Positions 37,130 to 49,960 are shown, numbered from the stretch's first letter. The stretch: DNA of 64,000 bases from Chondrilla cf. caribensis (GCA_964020155.1 OZ026547.1:5734009-5798008), one strand, 5' to 3'. Made by a program: numbers and translations. The notes: generated by a model not told the origin, from the letters alone.

Positions 37130-38057
37130 GACGATCTCATCAGTAATTAAAAGCGACTGTCTGTAGCGAGACCTAGCCTCAGTAGATTCAAGCAGTTACG
37201 TACTCACCGTTATTTCGAAAGGTCTTACACACAAGTTCATTATCAAACCTTGGGACGCACACTCAAGCTGAAATGGCATTTGATCACATGGCAGGAACTT
37301 TTGACTTGACCTAGAGTCCATATGCATGACACAAGATCAGGCAGCTGTCACGTCGTAGCAGTTCGGCAGCTGGCCTGTCACTAAGTTAACCGCCCCCTGT
37401 CTCTAGCTAGCCCGTCCCCGCACACGCCCCATAGTCCATGCCCGTCTTCCACTCTTAACGCCCGTAGGGCGTGTGTACGGGTTAGCTAGCTAGCTGGACT
37501 ACCGTCCCCCCGCGGTAACGGTTCGGCCGGACCGTTTATAATCGCCCTTTCGCGGTGAAGCGAGAACGGTCCCCCTCGTCCCCCGCGCCGGCCTTCGTCT
37601 TTGCCGAAAAGGGGACGGAAAGGTACTGAAAAAGTCCTTTTCCTACTAACGCAAAGGGGTATATACGCCGTTTGTCCCTCAAAAGTGAGGCAAACGCAAG
37701 CTGAACTTATAAGAATGCACATGTATTGCCTTCCATCTATGATCTGAGTATAGATATTACGTATACGACGAAATATTCGAGTAGTAGCTATATCTAGTGA
37801 AGAATAATTATATTCCAATATGGTGCATGTGTAATACAACATAGGAATTGAATGAAATACAGTCGTGGTCACACTGAAGGGAAAAGAAAACAAATGGTGT
37901 GAGGATAAGTAAATGAAATCAATCTAATGTGGCATCTGATTAGATTGATCATTTTGGCATAGGGTTGTGATTTCTTCACTGCCAGCAAGGCTGCGAGTCT
38001 CTTGTACATGGTGGTGGTTTCCTTACTTATTTCTTCTTGACCAGAAACAAGTAATTC

Positions 38058-38059
<2 letters not shown>
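37130..38059. other. Intergenic, with a GC-rich island at 37,380-37,620
   Basis: No supported gene. The island is strikingly richer in GC and CpG (ccgcggtaacgg, cggccgg, ccccgcgccggcc) than anything nearby and includes a gctagctagctag palindromic stretch. The minus-strand open frame 37893-37486 over it shows no domain. Confidence 0.45.
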
Positions 38060-38121
<62 letters not shown>

Positions 38122-38139
38122 CACACACACACACACACC
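38060..38139. repeat. CA microsatellite upstream of gene C
   Basis: Nearly pure (CA)n of about 80 bp, interrupted once by TG. It lies about 620 bp before gene C and directly follows a half copy of the AAGTAATTCG module. Confidence 0.95.
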
Positions 38140-38533
38140 TTGATAAAACATAGAAACATGCATACATCCAAAATGTCATTAACATTACAATAGCGAGCTG
38201 TAGACAGTCACTACCAACTCGGCGCTCTTAAAAATGCATACACACACGCACAGACACCCACACACAAGCAGATGTACACAATAGGCGCACTACAGTAATG
38301 ACATGGATGCATATATAGAACAGAACACAAAAGAGAACAAATAAGGTTACCTGATTTCATCCCTAATGTGTCAAATATGATTTTCTATCAACTAAGAACA
38401 TATTCGCACTGAGATGAACGAAATTAATGACCTTCTCAAGAACAGATCAAGCTTTGTTCATAATGATTTGAAGCATTCCAGCCAAGGAAAGATATTTGAA
38501 AAGGAGCCTGGGAATGAAACTAATTATAAATTG

Positions 38534-38750
38534 GAGGTTCCAAGCTTGGGATACTTATTAACTTGATAGCTGGAGGTTCCAAGCTTGTGACCCTTAATAG
38601 CTGCTGGATAAAGGCTCCAAGCTTGGGACCCTTATTAACCAGATAGAGGTTCCAAGCTTGTGACCCATAATAGCCACTGAAAAAAGTTCCAAACTTGGGA
38701 CCCTTAATAGCCAGAAAGGGGTTCCAAGCTTGTGATCTTCAATAGCCAGT
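38534..38750. repeat. Minisatellite directly upstream of gene C
   Basis: About six imperfect copies, 30-44 bp apart, of GGTTCCAAGCTTGTGACCC with a TTAATAGCC tail. The array ends about 10-40 bp before the gene C start candidates, so it would lie in the promoter or 5' leader. Confidence 0.85.
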
Positions 38751-38759
38751 TCACTGTCA

Positions 38760-39776
38760 GTGAGCCCTATTACAATAATAGCTATAGTAAATATGTCAAT
38801 TCGAGGAAGATGGGTTGTAAAACTTTGCCAAAATGTACTGCTAGTGTTCCTTGTCTTCAAAATTGCAGTTTCTCTCTTTCTACAGGTGTACATTGGACCA
38901 TACAGGAACAGACAAGTTGAAGTGCATGCAGTTAGGGACTTGTCTGGCATAAAAGTCGGACAGTTGGTGGCCATCCATTGCCAAGAAGGTACAGAACCAG
39001 CTATAGGACTGTCAGGATCTCCAGGATCCCAAGGAATTAATGGAACAAAAGGTGAACAAGGAAAAACCGGAGTACCAGGGAATGTTGGACAGAAAGGTGA
39101 ACCAGGATTGAGAGGAGACACAGGAGTGCAAGGACGTAATGGAACAAAAGGTGAACATGGAGAAAAAGGAGAACCAGGGAGTGATGGACAGAAAGGTGAA
39201 CCGGGACTGAAAGGAGAGCAAGGTCCAAGAGGAAATAGGGGAAGACAAGGGGAAAAGGGAGAGCTAGGAAAACTAGGACCACGGGGACTTAATGGAACAA
39301 AGGGAGAAAGGGGTGAATTAGGAGATCAAGGAGTTAATGGAACAAAAGGTGAAAAGGGGGAAAGAGGTCAAGCTGGAATTATTGGGCAGAAAGGTGAACC
39401 AGGACTAAAAGGAGACACAGGAATGCCAGGACGTAATGGAACAGATGGTATAACAGGAAACGTTGGAATGCAAGGTAAAAAAGGTGAAAAAGGAGATCAA
39501 GGATTACAGGGAGAAGTGGGACCACAAGGATTTAATGGGATGAAGGGAGGTCAAGGACTTAATGGTACAAAGGGTGAACGGGGAGAAACAGGACAACCAG
39601 GGAATGTGGGAGAGAAAGGTGAACCAGGGGTGAAAGGAGACATAGGATTGCCAGGACTTAATGGAACAAAATGTGAATGTGTAGACAACAGACATTCTAG
39701 CAGTGATGGGCAGAATGGTGAACCAGGAGTGCAAAAAAGAATGGAACAGGGACAAACAGAAAGTGATATGAACTAA
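38760..39776 (+). CDS. Collagen-like gene C: single-exon, probable membrane-anchored collagen
   Basis: One uninterrupted frame of 338 codons from 38760; an internal ATG at 38793 (327 aa) has an equally good N-terminus. A basic stretch (SIRGRW) precedes a hydrophobic segment (NVLLVFLVFKIAVSLFLQVY, about residues 25-45), then about 35 residues without collagen and some 70 Gly-X-Y triplets with NGT sequons. It ends with a CEC pair and a polar tail. The uncleaved-looking N-terminal anchor with basic residues inside suggests a type II membrane orientation. It lacks the coiled coil, the RxxR site and the conserved promoter of its neighbours. The collagen part and the 3' flank (AATAAA at 39866) are clearly of the same family. 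It may be a partial duplicate that acquired a new N-terminus; spliced upstream exons cannot be excluded. Confidence 0.7.
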   Translation: MSPITIIAIVNMSIRGRWVVKLCQNVLLVFLVFKIAVSLFLQVYIGPYRNRQVEVHAVRDLSGIKVGQLVAIHCQEGTEPAIGLSGSPGSQGINGTKGEQGKTGVPGNVGQKGEPGLRGDTGVQGRNGTKGEHGEKGEPGSDGQKGEPGLKGEQGPRGNRGRQGEKGELGKLGPRGLNGTKGERGELGDQGVNGTKGEKGERGQAGIIGQKGEPGLKGDTGMPGRNGTDGITGNVGMQGKKGEKGDQGLQGEVGPQGFNGMKGGQGLNGTKGERGETGQPGNVGEKGEPGVKGDIGLPGLNGTKCECVDNRHSSSDGQNGEPGVQKRMEQGQTESDMN

Positions 39777-42700
39777 GGTAAACAAGGAGAGCAGTTGATG
39801 GGATGGAACAAATATATATCATGGAATCTAACAAACATTCGATCTGAAATTATACAAAATAATGAAATAAAACATACTTTTCACTACTATTGCCATTCTT
39901 TGCAATCAGTTGAATAAGTAAACTGAGTATATAATAATATTATGAACTTTTTTCTGTGTAATCATAAGTAATTACTTTGCATAATAGTTGATCAAAGGAA
40001 GTAAAATGAATAATTGCAAAAAGGAACTGAGTCAACATCATTCAACAATAATTTAAGTGTCAAAGATGATCCATACCAGGCATTGCACATACCTATAAAC
40101 AGGTGGACATGATGACATGTAAAATATTCTACTGAAGCATTCACAATGAATCTTCTATTATGATCATATCATCAGAATAGCTATAATTAACTCTTTCAAC
40201 ACTTTCATTTATAGCAAAGCGACATCCTGTGTATTTTAAAGTACTGCTGAATATTAACTGCTTAACATCAAAATATGGTCAATCAGTACAAATAACTACC
40301 TATAATTAGATCCATGCCGCTTCTCTACATATACGCAATAATGTAGATGTTATTAACATGTTCACCTGGTCCAAAATAATAATGACTATTGTAATTGTAT
40401 TATTATTGTAGTAAATTAAATATAGCTATTAATTCCTGGCACAAGGCTACCATCATATGAAAAATAAATATCAGGGTGTAAGGGTCACAATACAAAAATA
40501 ATTTGCCTATATAATAAACATAAAATATAATTATAATAATTTCTCATGTCTTCGATGATAAAGATTGAAACTTTATAAAAATTACATTGTGCAGGATTGA
40601 TATAAGAAGTGTATAAGATTAATATACAATACATGAAAGGGCACCATGAAGCTGAGAGCCTAAATACTTATGCCTTACGATACAATGGCTACCTTAAAAT
40701 ATTATATTGTATTATGTGAATTACTTAAAATCATGCCGTTTCCATGAGAAAGGTTGCTGTAAATACAGTGCATGCATATAATGCATTTTGTACTGTAACA
40801 GTTATAAAAACATACCAATATGGGCCCATCGTTCTTACAGTAGTTTTGACAAAGCGTGCATCATTCTTTATCTATATGAAAGAAGAGAGAGAATGGGACA
40901 GTGATTGTGATGGTGGTTATGAAAGTGAAGTAGAAGTAGATGTACATTGATACGAGTGGCTATTTCAAACACTGTCCTTTATACCAACCATAAAACTGTT
41001 ACTGTTACAATTCTGTAGTATGGTCTTGTATGTTACACTGCTGTGCTGGAAATATTACAATTGAGAATAATACAAATAGAAGTGGACATAGAAATGGAAT
41101 TAATGCAATTTCACTTGAAATTAAATGCATTCTGTGTGAGGCCATCCCTATGGCACTATCGAAGAAATATATATTGCAAATTAAGCATGCTTTTATGGAC
41201 ATAACAAATTGGAGATTTTTTCATACATTCATACAGCATATACATCAAAGAACATTGGTCATATAGCCATACAGGAGAGAGAGAATTATAAATGTGATGT
41301 GGATGGTAGTAATGAATGTGATGTACGTGGATGGAGCGGATATGTCAATAAATTAACAGTTACAATAGCAAACAACAACAACAATATTTAACAGGACCAG
41401 TTTCAAAGCATGTCCTGTTAAATTCTGCAGTATTGTGTTTCTTGTTTACACTGCCATGCTAGAAACACTACATTTGACAATAATATTATAAACATGCATG
41501 GACATCATAAGTAGAATAAATGTGATTGCAATTAAAATCAAAACATGTTCTAGGTGAGGCCATCCAAATGCAAATATGAGTTTGAAAGAAATATTGCAAA
41601 ACAAACTCAAACACTATGCGGCCTCCCAAATAGAAATGGAAAGTAAGTAACCACACTAACGCAGGTTTCTTACACATTGAAGTGGAACAATAACAGACGT
41701 TGAGGAGATTATGGAAAGCAAAGAGAAGGGGACATGCTTTCAGCGGTGAAGCTAACCTTCCTCTTGCTGGAATAATGCTTGGTGATGTATCATGTTTTGG
41801 AGAATTCATGCGATTCTCTATTAATGTTGTGTAGCAGATTATACCATATCTTCTTCTCCAGGGATAGCACACTGTTTTACATCGCATGGATTGCAATAAT
41901 TGCCTTGAGAAGATACACTGGCATGCTGATGGATATGCCTGAAGTTCCATTAACTGGACAAAAGACAATGGGACAGAAGTAACCGAACTAATAAAAAAGA
42001 AGGATGTATTGTTTGCGGTAACTCTTACCAATGGTCACCTGAGAGAGAGAACTTGACAGAATAAAAATAAATTCATTTATAAATAGATGTAGCTATTTGT
42101 GATACAATTTGGAACACTTTATTTAATATGTACACTGAAGACATATTCCGTTATTTCACTTTTTTATATTATTACATTATTATGTATATATACTGCAGAC
42201 ATTATTTTATTATTCATTTTTATTATAGCATTATATTACAGCATTTATATTATTATTCATGTGATTGCATAATATTATAATTATTTTTATATTATGTATC
42301 ATCCATACCTTTAATACTAATTATAATGTATGTATTAATGATATAATACGACATATATATTGTATATTAGTAATAATATGTAATTATTACATACTCTAAT
42401 ACATAATATAATAGTATATTATAATACATTATATGTTATATGTATATAATATAATAATATATGTACTTATGTATGTATGTATACAAAATATTGAGAACCT
42501 AATAAGGAGATATTCAGGAGCTGAGGAATAAGGATTATTTTAGAATATTGAAGTAAGTATTTATAAGTACATCTACAGAATAAGTACCCTCTTATTTTGT
42601 CCTTAAATTAGGGTACTTAAAAGTTGAAAGATAGGTATGAAATAAGGTGTTCATGCCCTTATTTTATACTTAAATAATAATTTTATCAACACCTTTTAGA

Positions 42701-43640
42701 GGATATTTTAAGAAGATTTCAGTTGATAGTGATTTATGCTAGTGTTTGTAAACTGAGCAATTGAAAACTTAATTGAGGCACATCAGACTCTTTTTCTTCT
42801 TGACTGGGAACCCAGAGCTGCTGGAGATACTTGGTCAACTAGAACTACAAGGAGATCCAGGTGCACTAGGAGATGATGAGGATAAACACGTGAGTACCTT
42901 TTGAGGGATTCAGTCAAGCCTTGCAAGTAGTAAACTACATTATGGGAAGACATCCAGTCATTCCATTAGTAATGAAACCATGCATGTGTTGCTAAATTAG
43001 TTACAACAGCCATAACAATTTCGTGCAAATACAATTATATTACTCTAGGTGATTCAGGTCTTCACTGGATTTCACTTCATTCAGGATATGTAATGAATTT
43101 TATGCATAGACTATGTCTACAGCACTCACCTGGAGTTACTAAGAAGGCATACTAGATCCAAGTGTTGGAGGCTGCTCTTAACCCAGCTTGAGACAATCCT
43201 GTGGTTTAGGTCACCTGGAGAGCATTATATAATGCTTCAAATATGAATTATAAAGCTACTTTTGTCACATGCCATTCGGGTTTAGATGCTTTTTTTCACT
43301 TACCTCGAACTGATTAGGCTGTAACAAATTTCTATATAAGTGGAACAATGCACTATTATACAATTATGAATTAAATTCTACTTTTTGACAGTTCTATTAT
43401 AATAGCAGAGGCCAGTGCACTTAGATGCTTCACTGACATACAGTTAATAGACATTGTAAAAGAATATATACACACAAACTTCCAGGTTCACGTATCAGGT
43501 CAGTCTGATCCCTGTTTCAGGCAGTGGATTGGGTTGGTTCGGGCATATACGTACAGCAAGGATGGTAGCAAAGGTGTTTGGTGCTATTGGCATGCCGGTA
43601 GTCAAGGTCCCAGGGATCACCACTTGGAGGTTGCACAACA
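39777..43640. other. Intergenic region between genes C and D
   Basis: No confident gene. Two diverged copies of a segment of about 400 bp lie at about 40,840-41,240 and 41,270-41,620 (shared elements: gagagagaat, a gatgtggatgg-like run, gaggccatcc). The minus-strand 181-codon frame at 41486-42031 has no recognisable domain. 42,100-42,480 is AT-only low complexity. At 42,800-43,060 are blocks shared with the upstream flanks of B and F (gctgctggagatact, cattatgggaagac). Confidence 0.5.
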
Positions 43641-43647
43641 AGATCCC

Positions 43648-43662
43648 CCCCAACACACACAC

Positions 43663-43725
<63 letters not shown>

Positions 43726-43731
43726 CTCACG
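43648..43731. repeat. CA microsatellite upstream of gene D
   Basis: (CA)n with one CG interruption, about 270 bp before the gene D start. Confidence 0.95.
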
Positions 43732-43859
43732 CCAAACATGTCACCTAGGCCTCCCACACATTTGAAGCCATGTTTTCACTTCAAAGCAGAATTATTAAGG
43801 ATTCAACATTCGTGTGGTGTGGGATACAGGGTTCTCATATCAATGCACTACACATAGGT

Positions 43860-44001
43860 TTGCATTGACAATACCTACCAATATACAATAAATATCATAT
43901 AAAAGTGGGCCTGTACTCCTAGTGACTATAAAAGAACCTGTTCAGTTGTGGTTACCACAAACTAGCACAAGAAATTTAGAATATTGAGTGGAGCTACAGT
44001 T
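43860..44001 (+). promoter_or_regulatory. Conserved promoter/leader block of gene D
   Basis: Same block as in A, B, E and F, with TTGTGGTTACCACAA at 43946-43960, exactly 42 bp before the ATG, as in A and E. Confidence 0.6.
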
Positions 44002-46984
44002 ATGGTTCCAGGTATTCAGGTCTTTGTACAAGTGACTCTTTTGTTTTGTGTAGTCACTACCAGTATGGGGGGTATCCCAGATTGGCAAAAGGCACTTTCA
44101 CAACTTGAAAACGTAGTGAATGCACAACAAGAAGAAATCAAGTCACTCCACCAGATGATAGAACAGTTGGAGAAGAGACTACAACCACTTGAAGTGAAAG
44201 GTTAGTGAGGTTCTAATACAACCTGCTGTCCCTACTATTCATACCTGTTAGTCAGAAGTATCCTCCTGTCGACTATGGAGAATATGGGTTTACATTTTAA
44301 CAATAATGGATATAACATTATTCAAGAAAACATTGTGAAATGAAAAAAAAAAACTTGGTTAACTTCTGGATTTCATATAACAAGGTATCAGCTTTAATAC
44401 ATGTAGGGTGGAGTCTATTCTAAGTCAAAGTCTATTCATTGATGTTATAATTAAGTCCAATAGTATTCAAGACAATAGAAGAGTAGAGGTTAAGAATTTC
44501 TTTACTTCTTTATTGTTTAACACATCTATAGAGATAGTGAAACAATTCTTTTCACAAATTAGTCATTTGTGCAACGTTTCACCCATCATGGGCTTCTTAC
44601 AGGCACATTAAAATGCCTGTGCCCGAAGAAGTCTGTGATGGGTGAAACATTGCAATTTACATACGTATACATAGTTACAACTTCTGCCATGGAATAAATA
44701 TGGTGGAATGCATATCTTTTACAAGTTATAGTTAAACGGACTTGGTTAAATTTTCCTCTAGAGCTATCATATTCTCAAAGAGTTAACTGTTAACCATTAA
44801 CTCTTACTGTTAACTGATATTAGGTGGATTGTTAAGAGTTCACAAAAATCGGTAATTTGAAATTAGTGTCGAAGGGTATGAAATTGAATTATGTACATTT
44901 GTCTCCTATTCATTCAATTTGGTACTTCCCATTTCGTTCGAATTCACTTGATTCTTTAACATTTATTGGTTTATTAAGTCATTGCAAGTAGAGAATACTT
45001 GATCTTTACTTTGCTTGTAAATTGTCTTATGGCCAAATAGTTGAAGTCTTGGCAAAAGAATAGATACGAGTAACAAAGTGGGGAGAATGGTTAGGGTTAG
45101 TTAGAGTAGAAGTATGAGAAGAATGTCAAAGTTAGTCATTTTCCTGGAACTGGTGAATCATTCAAGCTGTCCCTATAATCCGGGAAATAGAAAATTGCCT
45201 TCAAGAAAATGACGAGATAACTTCAATGTAAATACAGATACTGCAAAAGGATTGTGGGCATAATGAGTCCAGATCAACTGTTATTTAGAGCTTGAAGAAA
45301 TGTTGTAGCATTGCGAACGTTGAACGGTTAGCCACTAATCATTTATTTAACTGTTGATGGATTAACATTAACTGCCAACCGAAAAACGTTAGGCATTGAA
45401 AGATAACTTCGTACTTTTTTGGGGGATACGTACTGTATCCTGTGCTAAAATGTATGTTAAAGAATGGCAATTACTTCTCACTTTGTTAAGAATAACCTCA
45501 TTCACAAAATGTTCATGTACTTGTGTGTACAAAATGTTCATGAAGTGATGTATGTAAACTATCATATTTTATGAACAGAGTATTCTCATCAATGTCATGC
45601 TCAACAATTCAACACTTAGATGAACGTCTATATTAATAATAACATCATACCAAAAAATTAGCTCCGTTTTACACATAGGAAAATCTGTTTCTGTAGTCCA
45701 AGTTCTGTTTACAAATTCATAGTATAAATATATGTAAGTACTAATGGCACCATTTTGCATAATTGACCTCATAGAATCATTTTTTGAACAGATGAATTCA
45801 TGAAAAGAACTAAACGACAAGATTTTTGCAGTTGTCCACCTGGACCAAAAGGGGCTAGAGGAACACCGGGACTGAATGGGATAAATGGAACAAAGGGTGA
45901 AAAGGGAGATCCAGGACCACATGGGAAGAAGGGTAAAAAAGGAGAACTAGGACTGCCAGGATCTCCAGGACCCCAAGGATTACGAGGACTTAATGGTACA
46001 AAAGGTGAACGAGGAGAAACAGGACAACCAGGGAAGGTAGGACAGAAAGGTGAACCAGGACTGAAAGGAGACACAGGAGAGCCAGGTCATAATGGAACAA
46101 AAGGTGAACGAGGAAAAGCAGGACAGCCAGGGGATTTAGGCCAGAAAGGTGAACCAGGGGTGAAAGGAGACACAGGAGAGCCAGGTCATAATGGAACAAA
46201 AGGTGAACGAGGAAAAGCAGGACAGCCAGGGGATTTAGGCCAGAAAGGTGAACCAGGGGTGAAAGGAGACACAGGAGAGCCAGGTCATAATGGAACAAAA
46301 GGTGAATGAGGAAAAGCAGGACAGCCAGGGGATTTAGGCCAGAAAGGTGAACCAGGGGTGAAAGGAGACACAGGAGAGCCAGGTCATAATGGAACAAAAG
46401 GTGAACGAGGAAAAGCAGGACAGCCAGGGGATTTAGGCCAGAAAGGTGAACCAGGGGTGAAAGGAGACACAGGAATACCAGGACTTAATGGAACTAAAGG
46501 TGAACTACAAGGAATTAAAGGACAACCAGGACTGAAAGGAGAGCAAGGTCCAAGAGGGAACAAGGGAGAGAGAGGGAAAAAGGGAGTGCCAGGAATGACA
46601 GGAGCTCAGGGACTTAATGGAACAAAGGGAGAAAAGGGAGAACCAGGAGTTAAAGGAGTTAATGGAACAAAAGGTGAACAAGGAGAAGTAGGACAACAAG
46701 GAAGTGCTGGACAGAAAGGTGAATCAGGAGGACCACAAGGACCACGAGGACCACAAGGGCCACAAGGTCTTAAAGGAACAAAAGGTGATAAAGGAAAAAC
46801 AGGACTATCAGGGAATGTTGGGCAGAAAGGTGAACCAGGACTGAAAGGAGACAAAGGAGTCCCAGGACTAATTGGAACAAAGGGTGAACGTGGAGAAAAG
46901 GAGAACATCGGACAGAAAGGTGCAAAAGGAATTCAAGGAGTCAAAGGAGTTAAAGGAGGATGTGGATGTAGAGGTCCCCTTTAA
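44002..46984 (+). CDS. Collagen-like gene D: 2 exons, with an in-frame stop
   Basis: Exon 1 is 44002-44200 (donor GTTAGT rather than GTGAGT) and exon 2 is 45792-46984, phase 1. Signal peptide, coiled coil (LSQLENVVNAQQ onward), furin-like RTKR at 45806-45817, Cys-Ser-Cys, then the longest Gly-X-Y domain of the family. Without the stop the frame would be 463 codons. A TGA at 46307-46309 ends translation after 238 aa, which is close to the full length of B and F. Sister repeats have CGA (Arg) there, so a CpG transition is likely. The rest of the frame is open to a Cys-Gly-Cys terminus. The Gly-X-Y register breaks a few times near the end (GELQGIKG, GEKENIGQ). It may be a young null allele, a short functional variant, or a sequencing error. 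Confidence 0.75.
44571..44653. repeat. Nested hairpin in the gene D intron
   Basis: Outer arms GTTTCACCCATCA (44576-44588) and its exact complement (44636-44648) enclose an inner CAGGCA/TGCCTG stem. It looks like a small foldback element. Confidence 0.75.
46103..46498 (+). repeat. Four tandem 99-bp (33-residue) collagen repeats in gene D
   Basis: Units start at 46103, 46202, 46301 and 46400 and are nearly identical; a diverged fifth unit precedes them at 46004. Each encodes eleven Gly-X-Y triplets beginning GERGKAGQPGDLG and ending HNGTK. The third unit carries the CGA to TGA change. The exact 99-bp period keeps both frame and triplet register. Confidence 0.95.
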
Positions 46985-48880
46985 AAAAGAAACTAAATGA
47001 AAGGAGCAACAATATTTTGCAAAAATTGGATTACAAATTCAAGAATAGAAACAAATAAAACTTACAAGTTTTCTTCATTACTAATGCTAATAATGCTTTA
47101 TAATTGGTGAAGGGGTGAAAGTACTCTAGGTATAAATTGTAATAGCTAAAGCTTTGATATAGTACTGGTAAATCATTAGTAGCAATAAGTAACCCTACAA
47201 AGTATCTAAGTTGAACCAAATGAAATATACTGTTCCATTGATTGAACTGGGAATTAATATCTTCCTACAATAATTAATTCGAGCGTCGAAGATAAAACAT
47301 TTCACCAAAAGACAAGAATAACTACTGACACACCTATATATCTATTAGCAGGTGAACATGCTGTAAATGTATTAGATACAATCATGAATATAATGTCTAA
47401 TATTCTCTACCTGTAAACAAAATATTAAGAAGTTTTAATAATAACAATTTATTATGATCACAAACATACCAAATTCATGCACATAAGTCTTCGAACTACA
47501 TAGAGTAGTGCTGGGACAATTAATCGATTAATCAATAAACCAATCAGTTTCCTTTCAAATGCCATTATCGTTAAAAGTGCAAACCACTGGATTTATCATG
47601 AAGTAACTAGTGAGTAGAACAAGAATCCACCCCGACCTTATCATCCAGGACTAGTACAATGTCATAATATCATACAGAAACGGATGATATTATGACATTA
47701 CAAATACATGATTGTACTATTGGATTTATTAATATATATAATTTCTTACAAATGGAATTTGTATATGGTAATAGTGATAGAAGTTCAAGGCATTTTATCC
47801 ACAATAAAGGCTTCATGCATGCACATGCAAACACAACCTCCATCATAATATTATACTACCAACATCCCCTGATGACTATAATACGAACTCTGACCGGAAA
47901 TTCAGCGAATATAATGAGGAGTCACTAAAAAAGTGGTCATTTGTGAATGATAATATGGAGTTATTAGAGTCACAGATCACAGATAGATTATCATGAAAAC
48001 ACTCCTTGTGCTGGCAACAGTAAAAAAAAAAATATAATTGTCAAATCTTCAAGAAATTCAATTCCCAGATTGAGTGATTTCTGTCATCTCATAACTCAAG
48101 GCAATCATGTACAGTCTTGATTGCAACTCAAATTTCAAATCAGACCGAATAATCTGACGCTTAATTATTTAAATCTGGGAAATACTAAAATCATTAATAT
48201 TGCTATTTAAACTACAATATTCACAGTTTTATGGGCTTAGGTTTTTTATAAGAATATTACCATTCAAATATTGACAGTATTAGCATTATCCAGAAGAATT
48301 TTAGCATGACAATGTTTAGGGCTCCTGTAGTCATCTGGCTGGTATTTCTACATTTGGCATGTACTGCTTGATATTTATCAATAGATATGGCCGATTTCTA
48401 AATTCTAAAGATGAGTTGAACAGCTCCAGGGTTCAGGTAATGTTTCTATGAACCTAAGCAGCACGTCCATGTAATTCGTGTGCAGGAGGATGCTACCCGT
48501 GAGATTTTGAACTCGAATTACTACTATTACTATTTATTACACTTAACTAAATAATTCACGGCGGCTTCAGTTTTCTAAAGGCTTAGGTGATTTACATTAT
48601 AGAAGTCAACTAACCTATGACAGGAATGACAGGTTTACAGAAGAATTTCCACAAACTTAGCAAGTTTGACAGTAACAAACAGGTGAATATACCAATATAG
48701 TCATATGGATCCATGTAGATGTCGGAGGGTGTGAGGTGGATGGATAACAGGTGGGGAGGGAGCAGGTAGGTGTGGATCCAGATGTGAGGCAGGTGGGCGC
48801 GGACCCAGGTGGATGGGGATCCAGGTAGGACCACGAGTAGATGTGGACCCAGGAGGGCAACAGTGTCCTGAGCTCCATGT
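46985..48880. other. Intergenic region between D and E, left part
   Basis: No gene supported. The first 300 bp share blocks with other collagen 3' flanks (AATAAA at 47054). A palindromic AATTCG module is at 48471-48522. Between 48,710 and 48,850 is a G-rich imperfect minisatellite built on ggtggatgggga/gatccaggtagg motifs, followed by a run of 13 G at about 48,908. Confidence 0.5.
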
Positions 48881-49114
48881 GTTTGGTGATTAGGTGATCA
48901 CTCATTAGGGGGGGGGGGGGAGCCTCAAAAGGCAATCAGGTCACTATGTAGCATACCAGTACAGTTATTGCTGCAAAAGCCCAATGTCAGTGTAGTATAT
49001 AGCTATTTTGAAAATGTCGTAGAAACACATTAAAATGCAATCAATTCTCATTATGACTGAGCACACATAGATAACTAAGTACACACACACACACATGCAC
49101 ACACACACACACAT

Positions 49115-49175
<61 letters not shown>

Positions 49176-49737
49176 CACACACGCATGCACGCACGCTCGC
49201 ACGCACGCACACACACACACACACACACACCATTACGCCTCAATGTCCACACACATTAGAATTAACTTGTTTACACTGTAGCAGACTTAATAAAGATTCC
49301 ACATTTACAAATTATGGGGGTTATCATGTCTGTCCTGTCCCTCTCAATGTCCCAAGTCAACTCCCACACACACTTGAAGCCATTTTTTCACATCAAAGCA
49401 GAATTATTAAGTATTCCACAGTAATGGTAGGTTAGGCTCCAGGTGTGTGGTGATCAGGTGATCACTCATGAGGGGAGGGACCCAATAAGGCAATCAGGTC
49501 ACTATGGAGCACACTAGTACAGTTATTGCTGCAAAAGCCCAATGTCAGTGTAATAATAACTATTATAAAAATGTTGTAGAAACACAGTAAAATGCAAAAC
49601 AATCCTCATTGTGACTGAACACACATAGATCCCAAAGAGTATACACACACGCATGCATGCATGCACGCACACACGCATGTACACACACACACGCACACAC
49701 GCACACACGCGCACACGCACACACGCACACACGCACT

Positions 49738-49807
<70 letters not shown>

Positions 49808-49960
49808 AAGACTCCTCAATGTCCACACACATTTGAATTAGATTGTTTACACCATAGCAGCATTACTAAAGATTCCACATTTATGAGATAGGAGGTGCTC
49901 ATGTCTGTCCTGTCCCTCTCAGTGTCGCATGCATGTCGACTCCTACACATTTGAAGCCAT
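48880..49960. repeat. Direct duplication of about 545 bp upstream of gene E, with CA tracts
   Basis: Two copies, about 48,880-49,420 and 49,440-49,960, each run through tacagttattgctgcaaaag, a shared tract of about 100 bp, a long CA tract (49081-49231 and 49640-49806), tccacacacatt and a gattccacat segment. It is the CA-bearing upstream module of the collagen promoter, present twice in front of gene E. Confidence 0.8.

Noticed and set aside
37486..37893. 135-codon minus-strand frame over the GC-rich island
   Set aside because: No domain or splice context; open frames are expected in GC-rich DNA.
41486..42031. 181-codon minus-strand frame
   Set aside because: No domain, no paralogue and atypical composition; part of a duplicated non-coding segment.
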